From NCBI GenBank assembly GCA_024276425.1, contig JAJRXF010000196.1, forward strand, positions 1-54,872: a stretch of DNA of 54,872 nucleotides, given 5' to 3'. The notes beneath the pieces were generated by a model. It saw only the letters and a program-made list of their open reading frames with translations. It searched no databases and had not been told where the DNA came from. A program made the translations under genes and the position numbers. This stretch comes from Actinomycetes bacterium (GTDB lineage Bacteria; Actinomycetota; Acidimicrobiia; Acidimicrobiales; SZUA-35). Position 1 is the stretch's first letter. Each line of letters begins with the position of its first letter. Below are positions 43,809 through 51,866 of this stretch, one piece after another.

Positions 43809-43852
43809 GCTCAGATCCGATCAGAGCCCGACTGTTCTGTCAAGACCAACCC

Positions 43853-45208
43853 TTACATGTCCATCTGCCCGTCTGGCCCGGTGTGGGAGCGCATGAAGAG
43901 CCGTTCGGCGGCCACGAGACCAATGATCGAAAGGACGGATACATAAAGAATCAGGGGGTCTGCGGTCACCTTGATCCACAAGAAGGCGACGAGGACGACG
44001 ACATCGAGAACAATGGCAATGACGACTATTGTTGAATTGACTTCAATTCGTGAACGGAGATGCCGCAAGATTCCCCAGTGGATGGCGATATCCATGATCA
44101 AATAGAAAATGGCCCCCAGAGCGGCGATACGCCTCAGGTCGAACAGCACGGTCAAGACAATGGCGAAGGCAACCGTATAGACCATGGCGTGCACCCGAAC
44201 CGTTCCAGGCATCCCGAGGTGGCGATGAGGCACCTCCTTCATCGTTGACAACATGGCCAACATTCGAGATGCCGCAAAGACGCTGGCGATTACTCCCGAC
44301 GCTGTCGCAATCACGGCGATGGCCACCGTAAACCACAAACCCGCTTGGCCAAGCGCCGGTTCCGCTGCTCGGGCCAACGCAAAGTTCTCGGCAGCGATGA
44401 TCTCGGGCAGAGTGAGGTTTCCGGCCACGGCTACCGCCAGCACCAAATAGACAACGGAGCAGATGGCAATGGAAACAATGATGGCTTTGCCCGTATTGCG
44501 GTGAGGGTCGACAATTTCGCCACCACTGTTGGTAATAGTGGTGAAACCCTTGTAGGCCAGGATGGCCAATGCAACAGAAGCCAAGAAGCCATCCACGGAA
44601 GGGGCCGCTCCCCCACTGGCAACTCCATTGCTGAAATTCGATGAACTGGCAAATGCCAGGCCGACGACGGCCAAAACCGCCAATCCACTCACTTTCAGAA
44701 GGGCCATCACCCCCGCACTAGCCTGAACATATTGGTTGCCAGCCAAGTTGATGGCGAAGGCCACAACAAGCAATACCACTCCCAGGGCCGGAATCCAGAA
44801 GGAGTCCGATCCGATTTTGACCACTTGCAAAACGTAGGCGCCAAATGTCCGGGCCACCAGACTCTCGTTGATGACCATCGAGACGTACATGAACAGAGCA
44901 AAGACACCCGTGGTGGTTCCAAGCCCGTACTCCTCCTTCAGGAACATGGCAACACCGCCCGAAGACGGATAGGCATTAGAGAGCTTGACGTAGGAGTAGG
45001 CACTGAATCCGGCAACCACCGCAGCAACCAGAAAAGCCAGGGGGAAGAGATCGCCTGCTAGTCCTGCCGCCTGACCCGTCAAAGCGAAAATCCCTGCCCC
45101 GATCATCACCCCAGTCCCAAGCGAAATTGCGCCAGTTAGTGACAGACTTCCCTCTGCTGGGGAATGCTCGGAAGAGGTCATGTGGCTTGGTGATGACTCG
45201 TGATCCAT
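43853..45208 (-). CDS. APC-family amino acid/polyamine-type permease
   Basis: 451 residues with 12 predicted membrane segments. The N-terminal APC signature is GAISLGTGVMIGAGIFALTG; GFTTITNSGGEIVDPHRNTG is the segment after TM6. The family carries amino acids, polyamines or organic cations, the substrate here not predictable. GAGGGACCA lies upstream of ATG 45208. It diverges from the broken GntR gene. Confidence 0.88.
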   Translation of the reverse strand: MDHESSPSHMTSSEHSPAEGSLSLTGAISLGTGVMIGAGIFALTGQAAGLAGDLFPLAFLVAAVVAGFSAYSYVKLSNAYPSSGGVAMFLKEEYGLGTTTGVFALFMYVSMVINESLVARTFGAYVLQVVKIGSDSFWIPALGVVLLVVAFAINLAGNQYVQASAGVMALLKVSGLAVLAVVGLAFASSSNFSNGVASGGAAPSVDGFLASVALAILAYKGFTTITNSGGEIVDPHRNTGKAIIVSIAICSVVYLVLAVAVAGNLTLPEIIAAENFALARAAEPALGQAGLWFTVAIAVIATASGVIASVFAASRMLAMLSTMKEVPHRHLGMPGTVRVHAMVYTVAFAIVLTVLFDLRRIAALGAIFYLIMDIAIHWGILRHLRSRIEVNSTIVVIAIVLDVVVLVAFLWIKVTADPLILYVSVLSIIGLVAAERLFMRSHTGPDGQMDM

Positions 45209-45350
45209 TGGTCCCTCGTTTGACTCAGCACCGTATCGGGGATCCGGGTCTCAAGTTCCGAATCCCTCAAGGGGAGTCCAAAGACGCCTCCGACTTTGGT
45301 TGCCGGGCTCTTGGTTCGCTCAGTCACTCTTACCCCTACGATTGTTCGCC

Positions 45351-45492
45351 ATGACCCTGCCCGACGCCACCACCGACCAGTTGCGCGTCGATATTCTCGA
45401 CGGAGCGTTTCCGCCCGGTCGAGCTTCAACTCACGGAGCGCTACGGGGTAGGTCGTGCCGCCATCCGCTGGGCCATTGTTGAACTCGTCACA
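45351..45492 (+). pseudogene. Truncated, frameshifted copy of the GntR regulator
   Basis: From ATG 45351 the frame matches the intact regulator at 50484-51128: DATTDQLRVDILDGAFPPG is identical. Then 11 bp present in the intact gene (GCTCGCCTGGT, between two GGT triplets) are missing, shifting the frame; similarity continues in the other frame (ELQLTERYGVGRAAIR, then IVELVT) and stops near 45492. The effector-binding half is gone. The upstream bases CTACGATTG also match. It is a decayed duplicate of the DNA-binding half. Confidence 0.88.
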
Positions 45493-45795
45493 AACGTTGA
45501 GGTGGCCGAACCCAACGGAACTCAAGGATCTCCAGATCATTCTTGCGAGATCCTCGACAACTGGATACTAGACCTGATGGCTCCGTGGCCGGAGATCAAG
45601 CCGCAGGCGATCGACTCACACCCTCTATCGGGGCCCCTCTTGGATGTGACAGCCCTGGAAACACTCCGCAGCTTTCGAGTCATTCCAATCCCGCCAGACT
45701 GTCACTGCCACGCTTGCAAGACAATACTTATCAACCAGGTCTTTCTGCGGAACCGATCAGACAACCACAACCTTCACACCCAAAGCATCTCGCGG
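45493..45795. other. Non-coding stretch between two gene remnants
   Basis: About 300 bp between the GntR remnant and the livF remnant. Open frames exist on the plus strand (for example to 45870), but they have no family signature and run antisense into the livF remnant. I see no promoter, repeat or RNA gene here; it is probably debris of the same rearrangement. Confidence 0.5.
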
Positions 45796-46270
45796 TCATA
45801 CCGCCAAAAATCGATTCTTCAAGCTTGCTGCGTCCGACTGGAAGTCACTGGCCGTACCCTTCCACGCTAAGCGACCCAACTCGACGATCAGTACTCGGTC
45901 CACAAACCCGGCTAAGCGGTCCGCGTGCGAATCGACCAGCAGTATCGACTGACCAGAAGTTCCAAGTTCCAATACAGCCTGCCAAATCTCTCCACGCACC
46001 GACGGGGCCAAACCTTCGAAGGCCTCATCCAACAGTAGGTATGCCGGGTTAGTCATCAGGCCGCGACCAATCGCAAGCATTTGCTGTTCTCCACCGGAGA
46101 GTTCGTTCCCCATGTTCTTCTGCCTTTCCTCAAGGCGAGGAAAGAGATCGAAGACCGAACGAACGTCCCATGGCCGGCTGTTGTTGCGCGAAGCAAGTTT
46201 GGCGGCTTCGAGATTCTCTTTCACAGTGAGGGTGGAGAAGATTCGGCGACCCTCGGGCAAACCGTTGGCC
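45796..46270 (-). pseudogene. 5'-truncated livF (branched-chain ABC ATPase) remnant
   Basis: Reads from just after the P450 stop: LPEGRRIFSTLTVKENLEAA, LSGGEQQMLAIGRGLMTNP (ABC signature), YLLLDEAFEGLAP (Walker B), SILLVDSHADR (switch region), then a C-terminus to TGA 45796. These are the last 155 residues of a LivF-type ATPase. The first 80 residues with Walker A are missing, so it cannot be a functional ATPase. The homology begins abruptly within 1-2 bp of the P450 stop codon, marking a deletion junction. Confidence 0.88.
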
Positions 46271-47536
46271 TCAGTCCCACAGGACTTCGAGGTGCCGTGG
46301 TCCTCGGAAACCGATGATCGCAGGGAACTCGAACTCCTGGTCGGCGACGATTTCTAGGCCGGGTGCGGCGGCGGTTAGCTCTTCAAGAACGACCCGTGCT
46401 TCCAGGCGGGCCAGCGACGCTCCGAGGCAGATGTGAGGGCCATGCCCAAATGAAAGGTGTTCGGATGCGTTCTGACGCCGGATATCGAATGTGGCTGGGT
46501 TCGGGAACTTGGCCGGGTCGTGATTGGCCGCACCAATGGCTATCAGCACGTTGGCGTCTGCCGGGATGGTGACCCCGCTTAGTTCGACATCTTGGGTCGT
46601 CCGCCGACGCCAATGGACAACCGAAGAATCAAACCGCAGTATCTCCTCGATGGCGCCGGGGATCAGGGAAGGATCGACACAAAGCGCCTCCCAGCTTTCC
46701 CTGTTTTCTAACAGTCGGCGTAGGCCGTTGGTCAGCAGGCTTGTGGTGGTTTCGTGACCGGCCAGAAGCAATCCAAAGAGAATGGCAGAGACTTCTTGTT
46801 GCGTGAGGGGCTTCCCTTCGGCGTCGAGGCTGTGCACGAGGTCCGAGGTGAAATCGTCTCGTGGGCTGACCCTTCGATCGTTGGCCAAGTTTTCGCAGTA
46901 GGCCCAAAACTCCGCCATGCCCTTAGCGGTTTCGACCTGCTCGGCCTCATCTGCCTTTCCGAACATGAAGGCAAGGCGGGTCGAGGATCCAGCCTTGATA
47001 CTGGCCACCTCATCGGGAGAGAGGCCAAGAATGGAGAAAATTATGTGTGCCGGAAGGGCCCAGGCGACATCGGCCACGAAGTCCGAGCTGCCGCCGCTGA
47101 TCCGAGACCCAAGAAAGTCTTGGACAATGGAGCGTACGACACTTTCCATTTCGCGCACTCGGCGAGGGGTGAATGCCTGGTGAGCGATCCGTCGGGTTCG
47201 AGTATGGGCAGGTGGGTCGACGTTGGTCATGGTCGGGATCGACCTGAATCCACCCTCGGTAAGTGCCTTGGCTGCTGCCGGGCAAGGTGGGAAAACAGGG
47301 TCGAGCGCGTTGGAGGCGGAAAAAACTTCGTAGTCCTTTAACGCACGTCGGCAATCGGTGTATCGGCTGATGACCCAGTAGTTGATCTCGGAGGCGAAGA
47401 AGACGGGGGAGTGTTCTACCCAGTCGGCGAAAAACGGGTAGGGGTTATCAAGAAGCGGGCCTTCAAAAGCCTGAAATTTCGGCTGCGGTGTCGGTCCATC
47501 TGTTGAACGCTCGCTCGTTGTGTGAGTGCGACTCAT
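46271..47536 (-). CDS. Cytochrome P450
   Basis: 421 residues. I-helix LLLAGHETTTSLLTNGLRRL, ExxR in EEILRFDSSVVHWRRRT, haem loop LSFGHGPHICLGASLARLE with ligand Cys370. The class is a soluble bacterial P450 needing a ferredoxin, which is not encoded nearby. A substrate cannot be assigned; location in the aromatic-acid region makes an O-demethylase or hydroxylase feeding 4-hydroxybenzoate/protocatechuate possible. GGAGGT precedes ATG 47536. A candidate GntR operator lies 18-41 bp upstream of the start codon. Confidence 0.92.
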   Translation of the reverse strand: MSRTHTTSERSTDGPTPQPKFQAFEGPLLDNPYPFFADWVEHSPVFFASEINYWVISRYTDCRRALKDYEVFSASNALDPVFPPCPAAAKALTEGGFRSIPTMTNVDPPAHTRTRRIAHQAFTPRRVREMESVVRSIVQDFLGSRISGGSSDFVADVAWALPAHIIFSILGLSPDEVASIKAGSSTRLAFMFGKADEAEQVETAKGMAEFWAYCENLANDRRVSPRDDFTSDLVHSLDAEGKPLTQQEVSAILFGLLLAGHETTTSLLTNGLRRLLENRESWEALCVDPSLIPGAIEEILRFDSSVVHWRRRTTQDVELSGVTIPADANVLIAIGAANHDPAKFPNPATFDIRRQNASEHLSFGHGPHICLGASLARLEARVVLEELTAAAPGLEIVADQEFEFPAIIGFRGPRHLEVLWD

Positions 47537-47553
47537 GTCATACCTCCAAGGTC

Positions 47554-47577
47554 AATGTATACAAAATTGTCAACAAT
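47554..47577. promoter_or_regulatory. Candidate GntR/FCD operator in P450-GntR gap
   Basis: Read on the minus strand: ATTGTTGACAAT followed by TTTGTATACATT, two ATTGT/ACAAT-like inverted half-sites in a row, one with a palindromic TGTATACA core. The 24 bp match the site at 53950-53973 at 19 positions. GntR/FCD regulators commonly bind TTGTATACAA-like sequences. It lies between the divergent P450 and GntR genes. Confidence 0.6.
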
Positions 47578-47762
47578 GTGTCCAATACTTTTAGAGGGAG
47601 TAGAAGGTCAGAGACCATAAGAAGGGAAATAACTGGCATGTTGGGTGTTCGAATGACTAGGATACTGATCCTATGAGTTCGTACTGCATACATTCAGCTT
47701 CGGACAAGGCCCTGTCTTGGAGGGGAGGTCGGGGGGTGGGCTGTGCTACAACTGGGGTGACT

Positions 47763-48506
47763 ATGAGCGATGCCACACAAACCGAACGCGCCGGCAAAGC
47801 AATCCGTGACCTGATCATCAGCGGGGTGGTTTTGCCGGGAGAACGACTGGCAGAGGTTCAGCTGGCCGAACGGCTCAATATGAGCCGCACCCCAGTGCGA
47901 TCCGCCCTCAACACGCTCCGCTATGAGGGCTTGGTTGAATCCTTACCCGGGCGCGGCTATGCGGTGGCGAGCTTCGCGGCCGAGGACCTGCGACACGCGG
48001 TTGAGTTGCGGGGACTACTCGAAGGCACGGCGGCTCGTCAGGCGGCCGAACGTGGGGCAGCAATCTTCGAAGTCGATCAACTCAATCGAGTGCTCCGGGA
48101 CATCGATGCCCTCTTTGAAGATCAGACCACCTGGAAAGACCATGTTCACGAATACATCAATCTGAACGAAGAATTCCACCGTCTACTCATCGAGTCTGCC
48201 CAGAATCCGGTGTTGGCTCGGCTCTATGAGCAGCTCATAAAACTTCCGTTCGCATCACCCAGCGATCTGGTAGTTGGGTACTGGCACCTTCCGGGTTCAT
48301 ATGAGAAGTTCACTGCGGCCCAGCACCAACACTGGGCCATCGTGGAGTCCATTACGGCTGGACGGGGGACACGGGCAGAGTTCTTGGGTCGCGAACACGC
48401 CGAGATTACTACCAAGGCCTTGGGCGAGATGTTACGTAGCGGGGCCCTATCTCGCGACCTGATGGCGACCGCGGCGCGTCGGCCTAGACCGGCTGCCCGG
48501 GGCTAG
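47763..48506 (+). CDS. GntR-family (FCD-type) transcriptional regulator
   Basis: 247 residues from ATG 47763. Winged HTH: KAIRDLIISGVVLPGERLAE, LAERLNMSRTPVRSALNTLR and YEGLVESLPGRGYAVASF. FCD effector domain: ELRGLLEGTAARQAAERGAA, EEFHRLLIESAQNPVLARLY, and HQHWAIVESITAGRG (metal/ligand His). It is divergent from the P450 gene with a candidate operator between, and upstream of the hydrolase/MBL pair, so it may control both and the similar site near pobA. The frame is open upstream to 47673 but GTG 47757/ATG 47763 starts are better. Confidence 0.9.
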   Translation: MSDATQTERAGKAIRDLIISGVVLPGERLAEVQLAERLNMSRTPVRSALNTLRYEGLVESLPGRGYAVASFAAEDLRHAVELRGLLEGTAARQAAERGAAIFEVDQLNRVLRDIDALFEDQTTWKDHVHEYINLNEEFHRLLIESAQNPVLARLYEQLIKLPFASPSDLVVGYWHLPGSYEKFTAAQHQHWAIVESITAGRGTRAEFLGREHAEITTKALGEMLRSGALSRDLMATAARRPRPAARG

Positions 48507-48589
48507 AACCACATGAAACAACAAGATCGAGTTGGCCACACAGTTGGTCATTGAGCTCTCAACAAAACTTTCAATCAAAGGGGAAACAC

Positions 48590-49303
48590 GTGTCCACATT
48601 CTTGCTGATTCACGGAGGCTGGCATGGAGGCTGGTGCTGGGACAAGGTCAAGGCTGCCCTCGAAGATCGAGGGCATCAGGTACTGGCTCCCGATCTGCCC
48701 GGTCATGGCAGCAACACAACGCCGATATCGGAGGTGACCCTAGAGCTCTATGCCCGGACAACGGCCGAGATTGCTGCGGCCCAATCCGAGCCCGTCATCG
48801 CCGTTGGTCATTCAATGACCGGGATCAGCAACTCCCAGGCCGCCGAATATTCACCAGAGAGCTTCCAGGGTCTGGTGTTCCTGGCCGCGTTCTTGTTGTC
48901 GGATGGACAGTGTTTGTTTGACATGGCGGCGCTAGATCCAGACAATCTGGTCCTACCCAATCTGATCCCATCAGTGGATCAACTGTCGACAACCTTTAAA
49001 CCCGAAGCACTGAAGGCGGCGCTGTACGCAGATTGCAGCGACGAAGACATTGAGCGGGCCAAGTCGCTTTTGGGGCCACAGGCCATGGGCGTTTTCCAGA
49101 CACCCCTGTCGATCACCCCGGAGCGGGCCGGCAAGGTACCGCGCTACTACATCGAATGCCTCCAGGATCGAGCCATTGCTCCTCGCATCCAGAAGATGAT
49201 GTACACCGAAAACCCATGCGAGAAGGTTTTCACTATTGACAGTTCTCATTCGCCCTTCTTTTCCAAGCCAGACGAAGTTGCCGATCACCTTTCCTCGATC
49301 TGA
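48590..49303 (+). CDS. Alpha/beta hydrolase
   Basis: 237 residues: STFLLIHGGWHGGWCWDKVK (oxyanion HGGWHG), VLAPDLPGHGSN, nucleophile elbow IAVGHSMTGISNSQAAEYS, and a late HSPFFSKPDEVADHL with catalytic His. This resembles the esterase/hydroxynitrile-lyase-like group. AAAGGGG precedes GTG 48590. The MBL-fold gene follows after 18 bp, so they are probably co-transcribed and may together cleave an ester or lactone substrate, which is not identified. Confidence 0.88.
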   Translation: MSTFLLIHGGWHGGWCWDKVKAALEDRGHQVLAPDLPGHGSNTTPISEVTLELYARTTAEIAAAQSEPVIAVGHSMTGISNSQAAEYSPESFQGLVFLAAFLLSDGQCLFDMAALDPDNLVLPNLIPSVDQLSTTFKPEALKAALYADCSDEDIERAKSLLGPQAMGVFQTPLSITPERAGKVPRYYIECLQDRAIAPRIQKMMYTENPCEKVFTIDSSHSPFFSKPDEVADHLSSI

Positions 49304-49321
49304 GGATCAAGAAGACCAACC

Positions 49322-50272
49322 ATGCCAGAGACCCTCACCCCAAGCGTTGTTGACAGTGTCGAGATTTCGATCATTGTTGATAACAACATCGATCTTCTCA
49401 TGGAGAGCACCGATGTTGCTCACCGGTACCCGCTCGATCCCAAACCATTCGAGAAGATTTTCTCCATCGGCGAGCATGGGTTCTCCGCCCTGATCCGGGT
49501 TCGACAAGGTACCAAGGAATCTCAGGTGCTTTTTGATACTGGAATCAGCCGACAGGGGATTCTTCACAACCTTGATGCCCAAGAGATCGACCTCAAAGAC
49601 GTACAGGCGATTGTGTTAAGCCATGGTCATGCCGACCATGCCATGGGCTTGACCGGAGTCATTGATCGACTGGGAACCAAGAATATGCCACTTGTCCTGC
49701 ATCCCGATGCCTTCTTAGAACGCAAGCTTGTGCTTCCGACCGGCGATGAGATCCAGGTACCAGCACCTAGTCGGGCCGATTTTGGTCGTGACAACATTCA
49801 GGTCATCGAAGAGGTTGGTCCCTCAATGTTGGTTGAGGACATGATTCTGGTTTCGGGAGAAGTTGACCGCACGACCGAGTTTGAGACTGGGTTTCCGGTT
49901 CACTACTCCAAACGTCACGATCATTGGGAACCTGATCCGACAATACTTGATGATCAGTTCGCTCTCATCAATGTGAAAGACAAAGGCCTGGTTGTCATCA
50001 CAGGGTGCGGCCACTCGGGGATTATCAACATTCTTCGTTATGCCCAAACCCTGACCGGAATCGAGAAGATCTATGCGGCCATCGGCGGCTTCCACCTGAC
50101 CGGAGGGGTCTTCGACAAGATTATCCCTGAGACAGTTTCGGCCTTAGTTGAGATCGATCCAACCTATGTAATGCCCGGGCATTGCACGGGATGGACGGCT
50201 TTGCACGCCATCGCCGAAGGCCTGCCCGATGCCTACATAGCCAACAGTGTCGGTACGACACTCATGCTTTAG
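49322..50272 (+). CDS. MBL-fold metallo-hydrolase (COG1237-like)
   Basis: 316 residues with the metallo-beta-lactamase site IVLSHGHADHAMGLTGV (HxHxDH), LLFDTGISRQG-type lead segment (residues about 68-80), and the COG1237 hallmark VVITGCGHSGIINILRYAQ followed by IGGFHLTGG. Relatives are called dihydropterin ribofuranosyl-aminobenzene phosphate synthase-like, but most are uncharacterised hydrolases. Third-position composition is slightly AT-richer than neighbours. Start ATG 49322 follows the alpha/beta hydrolase by 18 bp. Confidence 0.88.
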   Translation: MPETLTPSVVDSVEISIIVDNNIDLLMESTDVAHRYPLDPKPFEKIFSIGEHGFSALIRVRQGTKESQVLFDTGISRQGILHNLDAQEIDLKDVQAIVLSHGHADHAMGLTGVIDRLGTKNMPLVLHPDAFLERKLVLPTGDEIQVPAPSRADFGRDNIQVIEEVGPSMLVEDMILVSGEVDRTTEFETGFPVHYSKRHDHWEPDPTILDDQFALINVKDKGLVVITGCGHSGIINILRYAQTLTGIEKIYAAIGGFHLTGGVFDKIIPETVSALVEIDPTYVMPGHCTGWTALHAIAEGLPDAYIANSVGTTLML

Positions 50273-50281
50273 GTCTTAGAT

Positions 50282-50338
50282 ATGAACAAGCACTCCGTGC
50301 CGCCCCCAGCCAGATTGTATGACTTCAAGACCGTATGA
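50282..50338 (+). pseudogene. Leftover C-terminal tail of an amidohydrolase gene
   Basis: A 19-codon frame ends PPARLYDFKTV-stop. PARLYDF at 50306-50326 is the characteristic ending of LigI-type amidohydrolases, and ligI in this window ends NPARLYDFTSS. The DNA around it (CCAGCCAGATTGTATGACTT vs CCAGCCAGGCTGTATGATTT) is similar. No upstream amidohydrolase sequence exists, so this is probably all that remains of a second copy after deletion. Confidence 0.6.
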
Positions 50339-50483
50339 AGTCTCAGGTGCACTTGAGCCGTAAATCTCCCAGCACGTAAATCCGACCTTTACCAACATGC
50401 ACTCGTTTCGATCTCATCGGCGATCTGAGTCAGATGGCCTGCGAATGCTATTGCTGGTCAATCTGACTCTACGATTGCGGACC

Positions 50484-51128
50484 ATGAGCTCGGCAGATGC
50501 CACCACCGACCAGTTACGCGTCGACATTCTCGACGGTGCGTTCCCACCCGGTGCTCGCCTGGTCGAGCTTCAGCTCACCGAGCGCTACGGGGTAGGCCGT
50601 GCCGCCATCCGCTCGGCCATTGTTGAACTCGTCACCGAGGGCCTGGTTACACGCGAAGCAAATAGGGGAGCCACCGTCCGGCGAGTACCGCTGGCTGAGG
50701 CTGTGCAGATCACTGAGGCCCGCCAGGCTCTGGAAAGCTTGCTGGCTGGCCACGCGGCCCTGAACGCCACGCCCCAGGACCGGGCTGAGCTTCGGCAACT
50801 GGCCGCCGATATGAGTGATGCCGTCAGCTCACAACGCTACGGTGACTATTCCGAACTTAATCAGCTTCTCCACCGACGCATCGCCCAGATCGCTCAGCAC
50901 GAAATCGCCCGAGACCTGGTTGCCAACTTACGCAATCGTGCTTCTCATCACCAATTTCGCCTTGCTCTGCAACCGGGCCGACCAGCAGAGTCACTTCCTC
51001 AGCATGAGGCGCTCATTGCTGCTGTCGTCGCCGCGGACCGGTCGGGGGCAGAAGATGCGATGCGCACCCATCTGGACTCGGTCATATCCGCGCTGCGTCA
51101 TTGGGCAGAGCTTGGGGTCGAGGTGTAA
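50484..51128 (+). CDS. GntR-family (FCD-type) transcriptional regulator, intact copy
   Basis: 214 residues from ATG 50484. HTH: DQLRVDILDGAFPPGARLVE, LTERYGVGRAAIRSAIVELV, TEGLVTREANRGATVRRV. FCD domain: EARQALESLLAGHAALNATP, ELNQLLHRRIAQIAQHEIAR, HEALIAAVVAADRSGAEDAM. It is a paralogue of the broken gene at 45351. It converges on the ligK-ligJ-ligC operon, and aromatic or lig-type intermediates are plausible effectors. Confidence 0.9.
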   Translation: MSSADATTDQLRVDILDGAFPPGARLVELQLTERYGVGRAAIRSAIVELVTEGLVTREANRGATVRRVPLAEAVQITEARQALESLLAGHAALNATPQDRAELRQLAADMSDAVSSQRYGDYSELNQLLHRRIAQIAQHEIARDLVANLRNRASHHQFRLALQPGRPAESLPQHEALIAAVVAADRSGAEDAMRTHLDSVISALRHWAELGVEV

Positions 51129-51137
51129 CTGGTTGAC

Positions 51138-51167
51138 CTAAAGCTCCTCAAGCTAAAGCTCCTCAAG
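51138..51167 (-). repeat. 15-bp tandem duplication containing the ligK stop codon
   Basis: CTAAAGCTCCTCAAG is repeated exactly at 51138-51152 and 51153-51167. On the minus strand each unit reads CTTGAGGAGCTTTAG (LEEL-stop), so the end of ligK, including its TAG, is duplicated. The second stop is redundant. Confidence 0.97.
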
Positions 51168-51866
51168 GGAATCGAGATACTCCACCCCATAGTCGTCCAA
51201 CCGCTGACGATGACCATAGAACTCAACCCCGAGTTCTCCCAGCGCCAGCCTTGCTCGGACTTCGCTCTCCTTCACGATTCGAGCCTCTGCTCGCTCCTGG
51301 GCCCAAGCGGCTTCGGTCCGAGCAACAACGACAACCCCATCGTCATCGGCCACGATCACATCTCCAGGATTGATGACCTGGCCGTCGATGGCGATGGGGA
51401 CATTCACCGAACCGGGTGTGTCCTTGACTGGGCCTTGGCACGAGATGTGTCTGGTCCAGACGGGAAAGCCCAATTCATTGAGGTCGGCCACGTCCCGCAC
51501 ACCTGCCCCCATGATCAGGCCACGAACACCTCGCTGCATGAGCGAGGTGGCCAATAGGTCACCGAACAAGGCGTTGGCAGACGGAGCAGTGGTGGTTACC
51601 ACTAGCACATCTCCCTCCTGGCACATCTCGACCGCGGCATGGATCATCAGGTTGTCTCCCGGGTGGGCCAGAACCGTTACTGCGGTTCCCCCAATCCGAG
51701 CACCGGACTGAATGGGACGAATATCGGGTCCCAGGAACCCCCGTCGGCCAATGGCCTCGTGCACAGTCGAGGCCCCCGTTGCCCCCAAGGCTTCCGCCAC
51801 CCTGGTCTCGGCCCTATCAATGGTGCGTACAACCACGTTTCTGGCTTGTTGTCCGGGGACGTTCAT
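51153..51866 (-). CDS. ligK: 4-carboxy-4-hydroxy-2-oxoadipate aldolase/oxaloacetate decarboxylase
   Basis: 237 residues of the RraA-like class II aldolase fold: ATGASTVHEAIGRRGFLGPD, NALFGDLLATSLMQRGVRG, and IMGAGVRDVADLNELGFPVW (the G-D...R-D substrate and metal site). ISCQGPVKDTPGSVNVP and GDVIVADDDGVVVVAR follow. The enzyme cleaves CHA to pyruvate and oxaloacetate, the last step of the 4,5-cleavage path. It overlaps ligJ by ATGA (51863-51866), so the pair is coupled. Confidence 0.92.
   Translation of the reverse strand: MNVPGQQARNVVVRTIDRAETRVAEALGATGASTVHEAIGRRGFLGPDIRPIQSGARIGGTAVTVLAHPGDNLMIHAAVEMCQEGDVLVVTTTAPSANALFGDLLATSLMQRGVRGLIMGAGVRDVADLNELGFPVWTRHISCQGPVKDTPGSVNVPIAIDGQVINPGDVIVADDDGVVVVARTEAAWAQERAEARIVKESEVRARLALGELGVEFYGHRQRLDDYGVEYLDSLEEL

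Noticed and set aside
45502-45870. Plus-strand 122-codon frame over the livF remnant
   Set aside because: Cys/His/Arg-rich shadow sequence without family signature, antisense to a recognisable ABC ATPase remnant.
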